A stretch of DNA of 64,000 bases from Saussurea involucrata. Taxonomy: Eukaryota > Streptophyta > Magnoliopsida > Asterales > Asteraceae. How positions within the stretch are numbered: the first letter of the stretch is position 1; each line of letters begins with the position of its first letter. Of this stretch, positions 11,835-23,506 are shown piece by piece. The position numbers and the translations under genes were made by a program. A model generated the notes under the pieces. It saw nothing but the letters and a program-made list of their open reading frames with translations. It was not told the DNA's origin and ran no database searches. Where the stretch lies: the NCBI GenBank assembly GCA_033807775.1, contig CM066315.1, forward strand, positions 3,848,501 through 3,912,500, in the 5' to 3' direction.

Positions 11835-12139
11835 GGGGGGGGGACCAAAAACCGGCCACTCTCATTTTTTTAATAACTCTCTCAATTTTTAATCAAACTC
11901 TCTCAATTTTCTCCCACTCTCTCAATTTTGTCGTGTGGAATACGCGTTCGGGTTTTGTGAAGATGTCTCGTATTACCTCTGTGGTATGTTTTCCTTATGT
12001 TTTTTGTTATTTTTTGTATGTTATTTTAAGTTAAGATATATGATTTGTAGGTTGTTATAGTGTTTATAACTTATGTTTGAATATGTTCTATGTTTAACAT
12101 GATATGTATGGTTTTATGTTTGAATGTGATATTTGTATG

Positions 12140-12945
12140 TTATAATGTGTATGTTGTTATAGTGTGTTTTTTTATAAAAAAATTGTTAAGAGTGTTTTTT
12201 TATAAAAAAATTGTTAAGAGTGTGTTATTATAAAAAAAATGTTAAAAATGTGTTTTTTTTATAAAAACACACTCTTAACAATTTTTTTTATAAAAAAACA
12301 CTCTTAACAATTTTTTTATAAAAACACACCCTTAACAATTTTTTATAAAAACATTTTTTTATAAAAAATTGTTAAGAGTGTGTTTTTATAAAAAAATGTT
12401 ATAGTTTTATGGTTTTATGTTTGAATGTGATATTTGTATGTTATAATGTGTACGTTGTTATAGTGTGTTTTTTCATAAAAAAATGTTAAGAGTGTATTTT
12501 TATAAAAAAATTGTTAAGAGTGTGTTTTTATAAAAAAATTGTTAACAATGTGTTTTTATAAAAAAAAAATTAAAAACGTGTTTTTTATAAAAAATTTGTT
12601 AAAAATTTGTTTTTTTTTATAAAAACACACTCTTTTAAAAGTGTGTTTTTATAAAAAAATTTGTTAAGAGTGTGTTTTTATAAAAAAATTTGTTAAGAAT
12701 GTATTTTTTATAAAAAATTGTTAAAAATGTGTTTTTTTATAAAAAATTGTTAAAAATGTGTTTTTTTATAAAAAATTGTTAAAAATGTGTTTTTTTATAA
12801 AAAATTGTTAAGAGTGTGTTTTTATAAAAAAAATGTTAAAAATGTGTTTTTTCATAAAAAAATGTTAAAAGTGTGTTTTTATAAAAATAATTCTTAAAAG
12901 TGTGTTTTTATAAAAAAATTGTTAAGGGTGTGTTTTTATAAAAAA
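12140..12945 (+). repeat. Degenerate ~28-bp tandem repeats in intron 1
   Basis: Many copies of 'gtgtgttttTATAAAAAAattgttaaga', some in inverse orientation (12255-12360), which makes local hairpins. They fill most of the long first intron of the Ulp1-like gene. Confidence 0.85.
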
Positions 12946-13145
12946 TAAACCGCACTTTATCTCTATATAACAATATGATACGTTGAAATAAAATAAACCG
13001 CACTTTATCTATATATAACACTATTATACGTTGAAATAAAATACCACCGCACTTTATCTATATATAACAATATGATACGTTGAAATAAAATAAACCGCAA
13101 CATCTATATAAAATAAAATAAACCGCAGCATCTATATATAACACT
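12946..13145 (+). repeat. ~55-bp tandem repeats in intron 1
   Basis: Three to four units of 'ccgcactttatctatatata' followed by 'gatacgttgaaataaaataaa'; the last units are shortened. They end just before the acceptor at 13174. Confidence 0.8.
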
Positions 13146-14862
13146 AACTATAACATCTGTGAATGACTATGTAGAAGGATTTCTTTAACATCGATTTGAC
13201 GCTAAGGTGCAAAGTTTCCTACATCGAGGAATTAGGAGCGCTCTTTAGGGGATTAGGTGATCGCGCGGATACCCTTGAGACCATCTATAGAGGGACACCG
13301 TTCGGGCCATGGATGGATGTGTCTTACTCTGGTGGCGACCCTACGCTAGTACACATGTTTCTACAGTTGGAGGTCGAGGACGCCAACGCTGAGCCGGAGG
13401 AGATGCATTTTGATTTCTTCGGCTCTCAATTGCATTTTGGGCGTCGTGAGTTCTGTCTAATTACAGGACTACGTTTTGGAGAGGCTCCCCCCTTCCTCCC
13501 TTAGAAGACTGCTCCTTCGTTCCTAGGGTTTGGGGCATTTCAGCATCTCGTTTGAAGCTGAAGGCAGCCCGGGACAAGATGAAAGAGGGCCTTAGTGCCC
13601 TAACTGACGACGATGCTGTCCGTGTATGCTTGGTGGTGATCGTGGATATGGGCTTCCTGGGCCGTGAGTATAGCCAGTATGCTTCATCGACGGTCCTTAG
13701 GGCCGTCGAGGACCTTGAGCTATTTAACAGCTACCCGTGGGGTAGCCATATCTGGACACATTGCTACTCTATTCTGCACCGAGCCATAGCCAGACGCGTT
13801 GATCGACATGCAAAGATGAATCTTTGTGGTTTTACATACGCCTTCAAGGTTAGATACGTAGTATAACAATTGTTAATAATACATACAAACTGTTTGGCTT
13901 TTCTTTTTACGTACTTGCTCTTCTTGTCTAATTCCAGATATGGATCTTGGAGATGTTTCCCGCATCAATCCGATATTTCGTCAAGCGCGAAGATCGAGTA
14001 CTTAGGGGAACCCGTTGGGACAAGCGTGTTACCCTAAGTAGGTCGCTTTGGATTCAGTTCTTCAATGCGTCTAGAAATGTAAGTTCTTTTACTATGTTTA
14101 CAATTTGCATACGTTAGTCCCGCTTATTAATTTCTTTTATGTTTTATCATATATTTAGCAGCCACTCTTGCCTTTCGATCGCCTTGTGCCTACTGTCGAC
14201 GAGATGGGCACAGATTGGTACAGAGACAGCGTGACCTTTATTGACGCAGAGGCGGAAAGGGCTCGACGTCCCCCTACTTCCACATTTGACGAAGATGAGG
14301 AAGACGACGACAGGCCCCCTTCCGGTGGATACCAGCCGCCCCCTTCCTCCTCCTACCAGCCGACCCGTTCCTCCTCCTACCAGCCGCCCTCTTCCTCCTC
14401 CTACAATCCATATGATGCGGCCCCTTCCTACGAGCCACAACGTGGCTCTCATGAGCACCTGTGGGACTACGTCCACGGGCCGCTAGAGTCACGTGTACAG
14501 TTTCTGGAGGGAGTCTACAGAAAGTTTAGCGCTGTCAATGTTAGTGTTTAACTTAATTTGTTGGCCACGTTTATTTAGTTTGTATATTAATATTACGTTC
14601 TAAATTTGTTTTAGCTGTCGAGTACGACACCGATCCCCGCTCCGTTCGGACAGGGGGCACAAGCGACATTTGCCACCACATCCTATCCGTCATTCCCTGA
14701 AAATGTAAGTGACATTGAGTAACCATTATAGTTATATGTTTGTGTAACACCTTAGGCATATCCCACATCGGCCGTGGACAGGAGAGATGCTGGGTATATT
14801 AGTAAACCTTGGCCTTACCAGACACAACGCGTTTTGGGGCCACAAGCATGCGGGTTCCTTGG

Positions 14863-14927
14863 GAACTCTGTGGTTAAGCGTGCTTGGGTGGGAGTAGTAC
14901 CAGGATGGGTGACCTCCTGGGAAGTCC
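14863..14927 (+). other. 5S-rRNA-like domain in Cassandra LTR 1
   Basis: Carries 'gttaagcgtgcttgggtggg', 'agtagtaccaggatgggtga' and 'cctcctgggaagtcc', which are the internal promoter elements and 3' half of plant 5S rRNA. The 5' third of 5S is diverged, so this is not a 5S gene. Confidence 0.9.
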
Positions 14928-15220
14928 TTGCGAAGTCCTTGCCAGGTCGCCAAGAACAAAGTCGTGAGCCAGTGGGGCAAAGCGGACAATATTGTGTCGT
15001 GGTAAGCGGGGTGTTACAAATGGTATCAGAGCCACTCCTGTGCCGTTCGGGATGGTGGGGCAAACCTCATCGAGGACGATGAGTCCCTAAGGGGGGTGTG
15101 TGTAACACCTTAGGCATATCCCACATCGGTCGTGGACAGAAGAGATGCTGGGTATATTAGTAAACCTTGGCCTTACCAGACACAACGCGTTTTGGGGCCA
15201 CAAGCATGCGGGTTCCTTGG

Positions 15221-15285
15221 GAACTCTGTGGTTAAGCGTGCTTGGGTGGGAGTAGTACCAGGATGGGTGACATCCTGGGAAGTCC
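15221..15285 (+). other. 5S-rRNA-like domain in Cassandra LTR 2
   Basis: The same 5S-like segment as in LTR 1, with one visible change (gtgacatcctggg for gtgacctcctggg) in the conserved box. Confidence 0.9.
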
Positions 15286-15376
15286 TTGCGAAGTCCTTGC
15301 CAGGTCGCCAAGAACAAAGTCGTGAGCCAGTGGGGCAAAGCGGACAATATTGTGTCGTGGTAAGCGGGGTGTTACA

Positions 15377-15837
15377 GTTTGTTCCTAAGTTTGTAACTCT
15401 TATAATGATCAATGTCACGCAGGCCGGGATGTCGGGGGCCGGGATGTCCCAAACGCCGTTCGCCACCACATCCTATTCTACTATCCCGGAGAGTGTAAGT
15501 GACACTGAGTAACCATTATAGTTATATGTTTGTTCCTAATTTTGTAACTATTTTAATGATCAATGTCACGTAGGCCGGGATGTCGGGGGCATACACCTCG
15601 CAGATGCCGCCGCCGTTCGCCACCACATCATATTCTACTATCCCGGAGAGTGTTAGTGACACTGAGTAACCATTATAGTTATATATCGATAATCCTAATT
15701 TTGTAACTATTTTAATGATCAATGTCACGCAGGCCGGGATGTCGGGGGCACAACACATGTCGTCGTTCTCCACCACAGCAATCACAAACATCTTTGGCGG
15801 TTCGGCCGATGATTATTACAGGCCGGAAATGCATACT
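15377..15837 (+). repeat. Triplicated exon-intron unit in the Ulp1-like gene
   Basis: Exons 15423-15494, 15574-15651 and 15733-15837 each start GCCGGGATGTCGGGGGC and are preceded by near-identical introns (gtaagtgacactgagtaacc ... aatgtcacgcag). The unit is about 155 bp. The first two exons also share the 'FATTSYSTIPES' ending, which exon 14615-14704 has in a related form (FATTSYPSFPEN). All copies keep GT-AG sites and phase 0, so copy number can change without breaking the frame. Confidence 0.85.
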
Positions 15838-17292
15838 GTAAGTTATTTTAGTAGTTTTGGTTTAATTGTGAACATTTCCTAAATTGTACTTAAAACATTG
15901 AGTAACGTAATTTTCAGACGGGGTCTCCTATTATCCAGGATCACTTCTCGGAGCACTTCTCGGAGCCTGACGATGACTCGATGGATGTTGTAGATCCACC
16001 ACCACAGGTGACCCCGCTCCCTCAAAAGCGGTCGCATAAAATTTCACAATGGTTTCGTCACCCGTTTGGCCAACAAGGATCTACGACACCACCGGCCGCT
16101 AAAAACAAGCAAAGAAAGCGGGGGGAAAGAAGGGAGGAAAGAAAAAGGGAAAGGTGTCTTCACCGGAGCCTCAACCGGCATCATAAATATTGAGGATGTG
16201 CCGGACTGGTCGCCTCCCCCCCTTGATCTTCATCCCTCACTTGAACTTGGAAATCACCCCCTCGTTTTTCAATGTATTGCTGGCCGTTGACCCTTTGGAG
16301 TCTGACTTACTGGATGTGGTTAGTATGAAGTTTAATTATAGTCATATAATCAAATATATTTATTTTACATGTCTAACCATCTATTTTTTATGTATAGCAC
16401 ATCGATTGTTGGGTCTCGCTGTTGCAAAGACATCGTGGAACAGACACGAGGTGGACCATGATGTTCAGTATGTTCTTTCATTACTTGTTGATTGAGCATC
16501 TAGGTCCCGTCTCCGTGGTTAATTCATGCAATGGCGTGGAAGGGACCTCTTGGGCTCTCCTCGATGTGGTATGTAAATCGTTTTACTCTTATTTTATTTA
16601 ACTTGTTTTGTTGCTAACTAAGTTGTCTAATATTGTAATATTTCAGGTGTACATCCCAATATGCATTAATCCCCAACATTGGATGCTTGGAGTGTTTGAA
16701 CTTGACGCTATGACCTTGACCATATATGATAGCGACAGTGCCAATCTCTTCAGACAACAATTGGAAGAGCAGATGACAAAGTTTAAAGCTGTGCTATTTG
16801 ACTTCTTTTGCCGGGTCAAGGATGATAGACGCCGCGATATGACATGTGTCTTTCGCTATAAGTTCGCCAAGAATGTACCCCAGCAGGCCGGGATAAATGC
16901 GGATTGCGGTGTCTGGGTATGCCGTAATACCCAAATGTTGATAAATAACAATGAGGTATGGGTACACCCTGACGAGGCCGAGGATGTTGCCAAAGATTTT
17001 CGCAAACATATGGCGGAGTCTATTTATGAGCATTGTCAAATAGGGCCACGTTAGGTTGTTTATGTAACATTAAATAATTGTTATTTTTAGTATTAACTTA
17101 TTTTGTTAAAGTATTGTGATTGACTTACTGTTTACTTCATTTGGTTTTTGCTAATTTCATCCATTTACTCAACTTTGAGTATCGATATTTCTTTCACACA
17201 TACTCCATTTTGGACGCATTATATATCATTTCCAAGCTCTCATATAGGAGAACATAAACCTACTAAAAGTTAGTTATATATAACACATATAT

Positions 17293-19594
17293 TGTAACGT
17301 CCCAAAAATTACAAGCAAATTTAAAGTTTTAAATAAACAATTCATTTATAACAACTCATTAATTGATCTCAACGTTTCGTTTGCAAACACATAATTAATA
17401 TCTTTATAAAATCAAACCAGCGGAATAAACGTTTAATTATTAAAACCATAAAAACAACCAGCTCTCCTCGCGCGCCAGTGTGTACTCGTCACGCCTTGGA
17501 GCCGCCCGTACCTGAAACCACAAACTATTGGGAAAGGGTAAGCACGAAGCTTAGTGAATTCAAACACCATAAATAATACAGTTATTCCACACTACCCCTA
17601 CAACAGATAGTGACACATGAACGATCATACAGGTCTACGAACAAATCATAAACATGTATATCTACAACCACCCACCTAAAAGGCACAAGTCGGTCCCACC
17701 GACCACATGATAACATCTTCGGCCCCGCCGAATCCCCGGTCCCACCGAGTCTCTACGCCACCCGCGTATAAAATCTCCGGCCCCGCCGGATCCTCGGTCC
17801 CACCGAGTCAACATGGCAACATAGTATCAACTAGACACCCCACTATCTAGTTCCCCAACACAAGCACATAAAGCTACCACACACGTACTACAGCAATGAT
17901 AAAACAACTATTATTAGATATAGTGAGAGAACTCACCTCGAATGCGCGCCTAGCTTAACAATACAATTCAAGCTTCACAATTACGGTCACTTCCCAGCAC
18001 CTAAACGCATGTTAAAACGTGTCAATACAAGACCCGGACCCTATGACACGACACACGCTTAAACCGTCACTAAAACCAATTTCCGTTCTCACAAAACAGG
18101 TCTGTTCGGGACCTGTTTCGACCCATTTAAACCCAGAAAATTCCCAATATTATTTCATGACCAGAAAGTCCTCTGAGTTAGGGTTCCAAGGACATATAAT
18201 ACGCCTTCTAACGATTTTTCTACAATTTACTACGGATTTTACAAAAACAGTTTCCAGAACAGCGAAATTCAGCACCTTTCAGTATAAAACGACAGTTTGA
18301 CCCATGCTACGTCCCGAACTGGGTTTTGCACAAAACACAGAAAAGTTTCTAGACTCAAAAAGGGAATTTTTGACACCTGTTTCACCCCGAACCGAGTTAC
18401 GAGCAGAAAGTTATGGTTTTCTCAAGATCAAGGCAGATTCCATAAATTTTCACATGAAATGACGAAACACCGAACTTGCGACCACTTTTTCGCCCAGCTA
18501 GAGACCGAACCAGTTTTCCGCTAAAACACAGAAAACGTGCTCGACCCCGAACTTGAACCGTGGGTGCCAGTTTCGGCTCAAACGGAGTTACGAAGAAAAA
18601 GTTATGGTCGTCGCAAAAACAGTGGCGGAACAATTATTCACATGAAATGATGATTATAAAACGACGGTTTGAGCGAAACGGCTTAAACGATTAAGTCATG
18701 GCTTAACGGGTTCGCTGATTAAAACAGGTCACGGGCACGCACCACGCCCACTGCCCTCCGGCAGTGGTGGTCGTCGGTGGCGGCCGGCGGCGGCCGGCGG
18801 CGGTTTTCGACGAAACAATCAAACGAACCGCAAACCACCGCGAGATCGCTACCCCCCCCCCCCTCGATCGGCTGACCGCTTGCACCCACACACGCACGGC
18901 GCACACAGCCACCACCACCCGACACCCAGCCACCACGGTGGCGGTGCGCGGCGGCGGCAGCGTCCGCCGTTGACCCCTTCGCCGGAAAACGAAAGAACGA
19001 AAAAGGAAGGGGGGATTCTTACCTTACTCCGGCGACTATGGCGCACCCACGGTACCTGGTCCCGTCCTTTCTTCCTCCTCTCGACTCCTTCGGCGACAAA
19101 CTGACGGCGGCGAAAACCTTGCGGCGGCGGCGACCCGAGACAGGCGGCCTCCGGTCGTTTTCCTCCTCTACACTCTCACTAATGCTCCCTCTCCCGCACG
19201 AAACTCTCTCTCTCTCACTCCCGCCGCTGGTCTCTCTCTCCGGCAGACAGCAGCGCCGGCGGCTGGCGCTGCTGGTGGTGGTGCGGCGGCAGAAGGGTAT
19301 AGGGTTTTTTTTGTTGCTTTCTTTTCTTCTTCTCGCTACCTCACTAAGAAAACCCCAACCAAACAAAGTGGGGGCTCGGTTTTGAGTTTCATGGGCCGAC
19401 CCCCCCCCCCCCCCCCCACATGCAAGGCTTTCACGACATTACACATTTGGTCCCTGCGGATTTAGTCTTACATAAACCTTGAAACCCGATTTTTTAACAA
19501 TTAAGGTCCTCGACGTCTAACCCCGATAACTAACGGCGTTAAGAGAAAAGATTTAGATTAACAACATAAATCATACCAGGACACGGGCTTTACA
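17293..19594 (-). repeat. Gypsy LTR (3' LTR on the minus strand)
   Basis: 2302 bp. Includes 'cggccccgcc'/'ggtcccaccg' tandem phrases (17700-17810), a GC-rich leader-like part (18720-19270) and a C homopolymer (19400-19418). Small ORFs here match those in the other LTR and are not genes. Confidence 0.88.
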
Positions 19595-19657
19595 ACTCTC
19601 CCCCACTTGAATTAGACTTCGTCCTCGAAGTCTATGCCCGCGAATATCAATAGATAG

Positions 19658-20837
19658 TGTTAGACAACCTAAGGGGGGGGGGGAGGTTGTATTTAAAATC
19701 TTTTACTTTCAAAAAATTCTTTTATAAATAAATACAGTACTGAAACAGTATAAATAAATCAGAGTATAGAAATAATAAATATACAACAATTATATAAACA
19801 GATATAATTAAAATGCACAGCGGAATAAATAAAGAGATAAAGGTTAGAGATACTTGACACGGAGATTTACTGATTTACCACCAACTGTGATAAACCAGCA
19901 GCCGAGACACTTCTCGACACGATCCAATAAATGTATTCTTTACGGTAGAAATACAAACCAAGTACAAAGGTATTTGTAATAGTTTCTCAAGCCTCTGCTA
20001 TGAGATAAACAGGATCACACACCCGTTATTCAAATACTTACAAGAGGAGTATAACTCACAATGGGTAATCACTCTTGTATAATATCTCACTTGGATATTT
20101 TATAAAAAAAGGTTTTATAAAATATATATATGTTAAGTAAGTGAGAGTGATCAGATGAGTAAGCTGTTGATCTTGTTGTGTTGTGTGGTCTGGTCTGAGG
20201 TCTACCTGTTCTCTTCTCCAGCATGCATCATTATATAGCATGAAGACTTCCAACGGTCACATGACCTGGCGGTATACCGCCTTGCACACCGCGGTATACC
20301 GCGGTCAGAAAGAGTACGCTGACACACCAACGGCTACATGCAAAGTTGACAGGAAAAACGTACCCGCGGTATACCGGCTGGGTCTCGCGGTATACCGCCG
20401 TCAGGAAAAGTAACTTTCAACCAATCAGAATTGCACACGGACTGCCGCGGTATACCGGCTGAACACCCGCGGTATACCGGCAAAAGTGTACCCGCGGTAT
20501 ACCGGGTATTCTCCACGGTATACCGGCGTCAGAAAAGATACTTTCCAGGACTGCAACCAAATCTTGCTGAATCTTCTCAAAACCTTATTAAAAAATAATT
20601 GTTGGGTTTTTAGAAATATCCAAGTGGTATATTATTTTAGGGTGTTTATCATTATTAGTTATAAACAATGATGACGACGTAAACACTTCCGTCTTGAACC
20701 CTTCAGATAAAAACTTCGTGTTCTTCAACAACTGCACACTTGGATTAAATTGTTAGACAAACAATAATGCGGTGTGTTTGTAATCATCAAAATAAATATA
20801 TATAAATATATAGAGATGTGGTACACTTGCACCAACA
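19658..20837 (-). repeat. LTR of copy 1 with CGGTATACCG palindromes
   Basis: 1180 bp. Eight copies of the perfect palindrome CGGTATACCG, most extended by GC, lie between 20268 and 20526. A G-homopolymer near 19672 varies between copies. Confidence 0.9.
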
Positions 20838-21035
20838 ATCTCCCCCTTTTTGATGATGACAAACACAACCGCTAAGCAAGAGCATGTGCGGTTTCTCTCC
20901 CCCGTTTGTCGAAACAAAAAGGGTCAAGAAAGACGGTATGCTTCCCCTCGAGAGATGCTCCCCCTCAAAATATGCATATAATTGAGAGAGCATAAACTCA
21001 TGGGTAAAAGAGCTAAAACGCACCCCCTCAAATTA
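20838..21035 (-). promoter_or_regulatory. Polypurine tract cluster, copy 1
   Basis: On the minus strand: gagggggtgcg, gagggggagc, gaggggaagc, cgggggagag and finally aaaaagggggaga next to the LTR. Several tracts in a row are typical of Sireviruses; the last one should prime plus-strand synthesis. Confidence 0.75.
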
Positions 21036-21189
21036 ATAACGATATCAATTTGATTTTATAAAATTTGAGGGATAAAATAAAATGCAAAAAGCAATAGAGA
21101 CATAAGATATACAAACCAATACGAAACACTTGCACCAAAACGGATCTTAAGGCTTCAATTTTCGGTTAATTTTATGTGATAAAAAAAAT

Positions 21190-21396
21190 CACCACGTATT
21201 ATGACCTCGTCAGGTAACCACGTATTATAACCTCGGCAGGTAACCACGTATTATAACCTCGGCAGGTAACCACGTATTATAACCTCGGCAGGTAACCACG
21301 TATTATAACCTCGGCAGGTAACCACGTATTATAACCTCGGCAGGTAACCACGTATTATAACCTCGGCAGGTAACACGTATTATATCCTCGCCAGGA
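21190..21396 (-). repeat. 26-bp tandem array, 8 units, copy 1
   Basis: Unit ggtaaccacgtattataacc followed by tcggca, repeated at 26-bp spacing; the first and last units are diverged. It lies between the gag stop and the polypurine tracts, and the same array appears inverted in copy 2. Confidence 0.95.
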
Positions 21397-21541
21397 AACA
21401 CCTACAAAAGGCAAAGAAAATATTTCGTGGTACCCTTTTCTTATGGGTCCTTTTAACAGTTAGTATAAAACATAAACTGCAAAAAAAAAATGTTGTCGAC
21501 ATAAAACAAACACGACAAACATACAAAACCATAAAAATGGT

Positions 21542-23434
21542 TTAAAACCACAAACGCATCCCACCGGGATTGTCAACATTAAACATTCCTTTCGGAATCC
21601 ATTTTCTAACCATTTTTATTTTACGATCGTATTTATCATAGACGTAAAATGAAGCATGCAAATTTACATTATTCTTTGGTCTAGAAAAATTACTATTATA
21701 CATACGAGCATACGGTTTCCTCCCATAATTCATATTTTTTATTTTTGACATATATGGAGGTTTTCTCGTATCAACTTTAGGAGATGCAAAAAATCTTTTA
21801 ATGGGTTTACACGAACATTTATCAACACATGTATCGGAACCAATGCCTTTACGACAATTTATACGATTAGGCATATTTAGCATTTTAAGCACTTTATCAT
21901 TGCTACTATTAAAAGCATTTGCTAATAAGTCATTTTTCTCATGCGATTTACATTTAGCATTTAAACATGCAACTTCATTTTCAAGAGACTCGCATTTTGT
22001 ACATGCAACACTTTCATTTTTATTTTCACTTAAGCATGCAATTTTATCATTTAAAATAACACAAGATTTACAGACATCTTTTTCACTTAATTTATTTTCT
22101 AATTTAGTGATAACATCTAAATCATGAGTAGATTTTTGTTTACCGTCATCTATTTCCTTTTTATATACAGATACGGTTTCTTTTAAATTAGAAATTTCAT
22201 CTTTATATTTATTTGCGAGAGCAGCCATATCATGAAATGATTTATATAATTCGTCAAGATTATTTTCATCGTCACTATAATAATTATCACTATAATTATT
22301 ATCATAATTATTTTTAGAAGAATATGATGAAGATACCTCATTATCATGGTCGGCCATGAAACAAAAATTTTGGGCCTCATTTATGCTTGCGCTCAACGCG
22401 CCTCCAACTAAAGCTTTTGGTGTGTTGATTTGTTTTGCTCGTTTCGGACACACACTTGCATAGTGATCCTTGTCACCACACACATAGCAAAAGCCTTTCT
22501 TTTTATTGGCTTTTTCATCGTCGCTAGTTTCGTCATATTTGTCTTCACTTTTGTGGACGTTGCGACTTTGGTTTTTACCACCACGACGGTAGTCTTCATT
22601 TTCTTGAAACCTATCAATATTGGCAAACTTTTTGTTAGATAGAAGTTTAGAAAGTTTTCTTACCAACTTGACTAAATCGTCAAGATTTTCGGGTTCATCA
22701 TCGGATGAACTTGCATCTTCCTCCTCTTCCTTTTCTTTTGAGGCAACGACCTTGAGAGCGATGGATTTCTTTTTGACTTGCTCCCGGACTTGATTTCTTT
22801 TTAGTGCGATTTCGTGCACTTTAAGATTGCCGATGAGATCATCGAGCTTCATAGTTGCGAGATCTCGGGAGTCTTCCAAGGATGTGATTTTTGCCATCCA
22901 CTCCGAAGGAAGTGCTCGAAGAATTTTCCTTACATAATCCTCATTAGGATAAGTACGACCTAATCCCTTCAAAGTAGTCATAATGAGGTTAAAACGTTTA
23001 AACATTGAGTCGATTGACTCATCTTTTGACATTTCAAATAATTCATAATCATGAACTAAAATGTTTATTTTAGAACTTTTAACTTGAGTATTTCCACGAT
23101 GAGTGTCACTCAAGCTTTGCCAGATTTGATTAGCAGTTTTACAGGTATATACTCTTTCTATTTCATCGGAAGTTAAAGCAGCATATAATATATTTTTAGC
23201 CTCAAAATTTAAACAAAAAAGAGATTCTTCAGCGGGAGTCCAGTCCTTAACAGGTTTATCAACAATAACATTATTTTTTATAATAGTAGGGTTAAAATTC
23301 CCATTTTCTATAATATCCCAAATTTTTTGACTTTTGCCACGAACGTGACATTCAAATAGCTCGGCCCAAATGCCAAACTTTTCAGTATCTATCAAAGGAG
23401 TTTTAGAGAACACAAAATTAGTTTGTTGAGCCAT
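21542..23434 (-). CDS. Gag-like protein of the gag-only element, copy 1
   Basis: One uninterrupted ORF of 630 aa starting MAQQTNFVFS, 72 bp downstream of the 5' LTR. Residues about 15-215 are the UBN2/retrotran_gag region of Copia elements (FGIWAELFECHVRG, EAKNILYAALTSDEI, LRALPSEWMAKI). An acidic stretch follows (234-251), then a CCHC zinc knuckle at Cys316, Cys319, His324 and Cys329. After it come poly-Asn/Asp and coiled-coil-like parts, a Cys-rich repeat part, and a basic tail ending NVDNPGGMRLWF. Gag proteins package the RNA. The ORF ends where a pol would start, so the enzymes must come from another element. An intact frame of this length suggests recent function. Confidence 0.9.
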   Translation of the reverse strand: MAQQTNFVFSKTPLIDTEKFGIWAELFECHVRGKSQKIWDIIENGNFNPTIIKNNVIVDKPVKDWTPAEESLFCLNFEAKNILYAALTSDEIERVYTCKTANQIWQSLSDTHRGNTQVKSSKINILVHDYELFEMSKDESIDSMFKRFNLIMTTLKGLGRTYPNEDYVRKILRALPSEWMAKITSLEDSRDLATMKLDDLIGNLKVHEIALKRNQVREQVKKKSIALKVVASKEKEEEEDASSSDDEPENLDDLVKLVRKLSKLLSNKKFANIDRFQENEDYRRGGKNQSRNVHKSEDKYDETSDDEKANKKKGFCYVCGDKDHYASVCPKRAKQINTPKALVGGALSASINEAQNFCFMADHDNEVSSSYSSKNNYDNNYSDNYYSDDENNLDELYKSFHDMAALANKYKDEISNLKETVSVYKKEIDDGKQKSTHDLDVITKLENKLSEKDVCKSCVILNDKIACLSENKNESVACTKCESLENEVACLNAKCKSHEKNDLLANAFNSSNDKVLKMLNMPNRINCRKGIGSDTCVDKCSCKPIKRFFASPKVDTRKPPYMSKIKNMNYGRKPYARMYNSNFSRPKNNVNLHASFYVYDKYDRKIKMVRKWIPKGMFNVDNPGGMRLWF

Positions 23435-23492
23435 TTAAAAAAAATTAAAGAAATGACTTTAAAAATTTAAACAGAAAATTTTTGAAAGCCCC

Positions 23493-23504
23493 GCTCTGAT
23501 ACCA
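23493..23504 (-). promoter_or_regulatory. Primer-binding site (initiator Met tRNA), copy 1
   Basis: Minus strand TGGTATCAGAGC, two bases after the 5' LTR end, complementary to the 3' end of plant initiator Met tRNA, as in most plant LTR elements. Confidence 0.92.
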
Positions 23505-23506
23505 AA

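Larger units (their letters stand above)
14743..15376 (+). mobile_element. Cassandra TRIM retrotransposon
   Basis: Two 276-bp LTRs (14743-15018, 15101-15376) begin TGTAACACC and end GGTGTTACA. They carry 5S-rRNA-like sequence, the hallmark of Cassandra. An 82-bp interior starts with a primer-binding site, TGGTATCAGAGCC (15021-15033, initiator Met tRNA), and ends with a purine tract at 15088-15100. The 5-bp duplication gtttg (14738-14742, 15377-15381) is perfect. The two LTRs differ at about three positions seen by eye. Cassandra has no genes and depends on other elements. It sits in an intron of the Ulp1-like gene. Confidence 0.95.
11963..17054 (+). pseudogene. DUF1985 + Ulp1-like (C48) protease gene of the MULE, frameshifted
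   Basis: Proposed exons: 11963-11983, 13175-13848, 13938-14078, 14162-14539, 14615-14704, 15423-15494, 15574-15651, 15733-15837, 15918-about 16318, 16398-16568, 16647-17054. Exons 2-3 read as a DUF1985-type domain (FCLITGLRFGE, YPWG, GFTYAFK). Exon 4 is acidic, then Pro/Ser/Tyr-rich (SSSYQP repeats). The last two exons form a Ulp1-like protease with its catalytic set: His in PQHW, Asp in IYDSD, Gln in VPQQ and Cys in ADCGVWVC. Ulp1 enzymes cut SUMO conjugates. Breaks: one base is missing near the C-run at 13485-13500, and frames change in the G- and C-runs at about 16120 and 16210. Either a pseudogene or assembly indels. A Cassandra element occupies one intron. Confidence 0.75.

Noticed and set aside
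14817..14975. 5S rRNA gene
   Set aside because: Only the 3' part matches 5S and it is duplicated in two LTRs with primer-binding site and target duplication; it belongs to Cassandra.
17055..17292. A right end of the MULE close to the protease gene
   Set aside because: No inverse copy of the terminal sequence occurs here; the matching end with the identical 9-bp duplication is at 32946.
18703..19385. Several GC-rich overlapping ORFs
   Set aside because: They lie in the gypsy LTR, overlap on both strands and reappear in the other LTR (30153-30909).
21190..21396. CRISPR-like regular 26-bp repeats
   Set aside because: Units are directly adjacent with no unique spacers and lie inside a plant LTR element; this is a tandem array.
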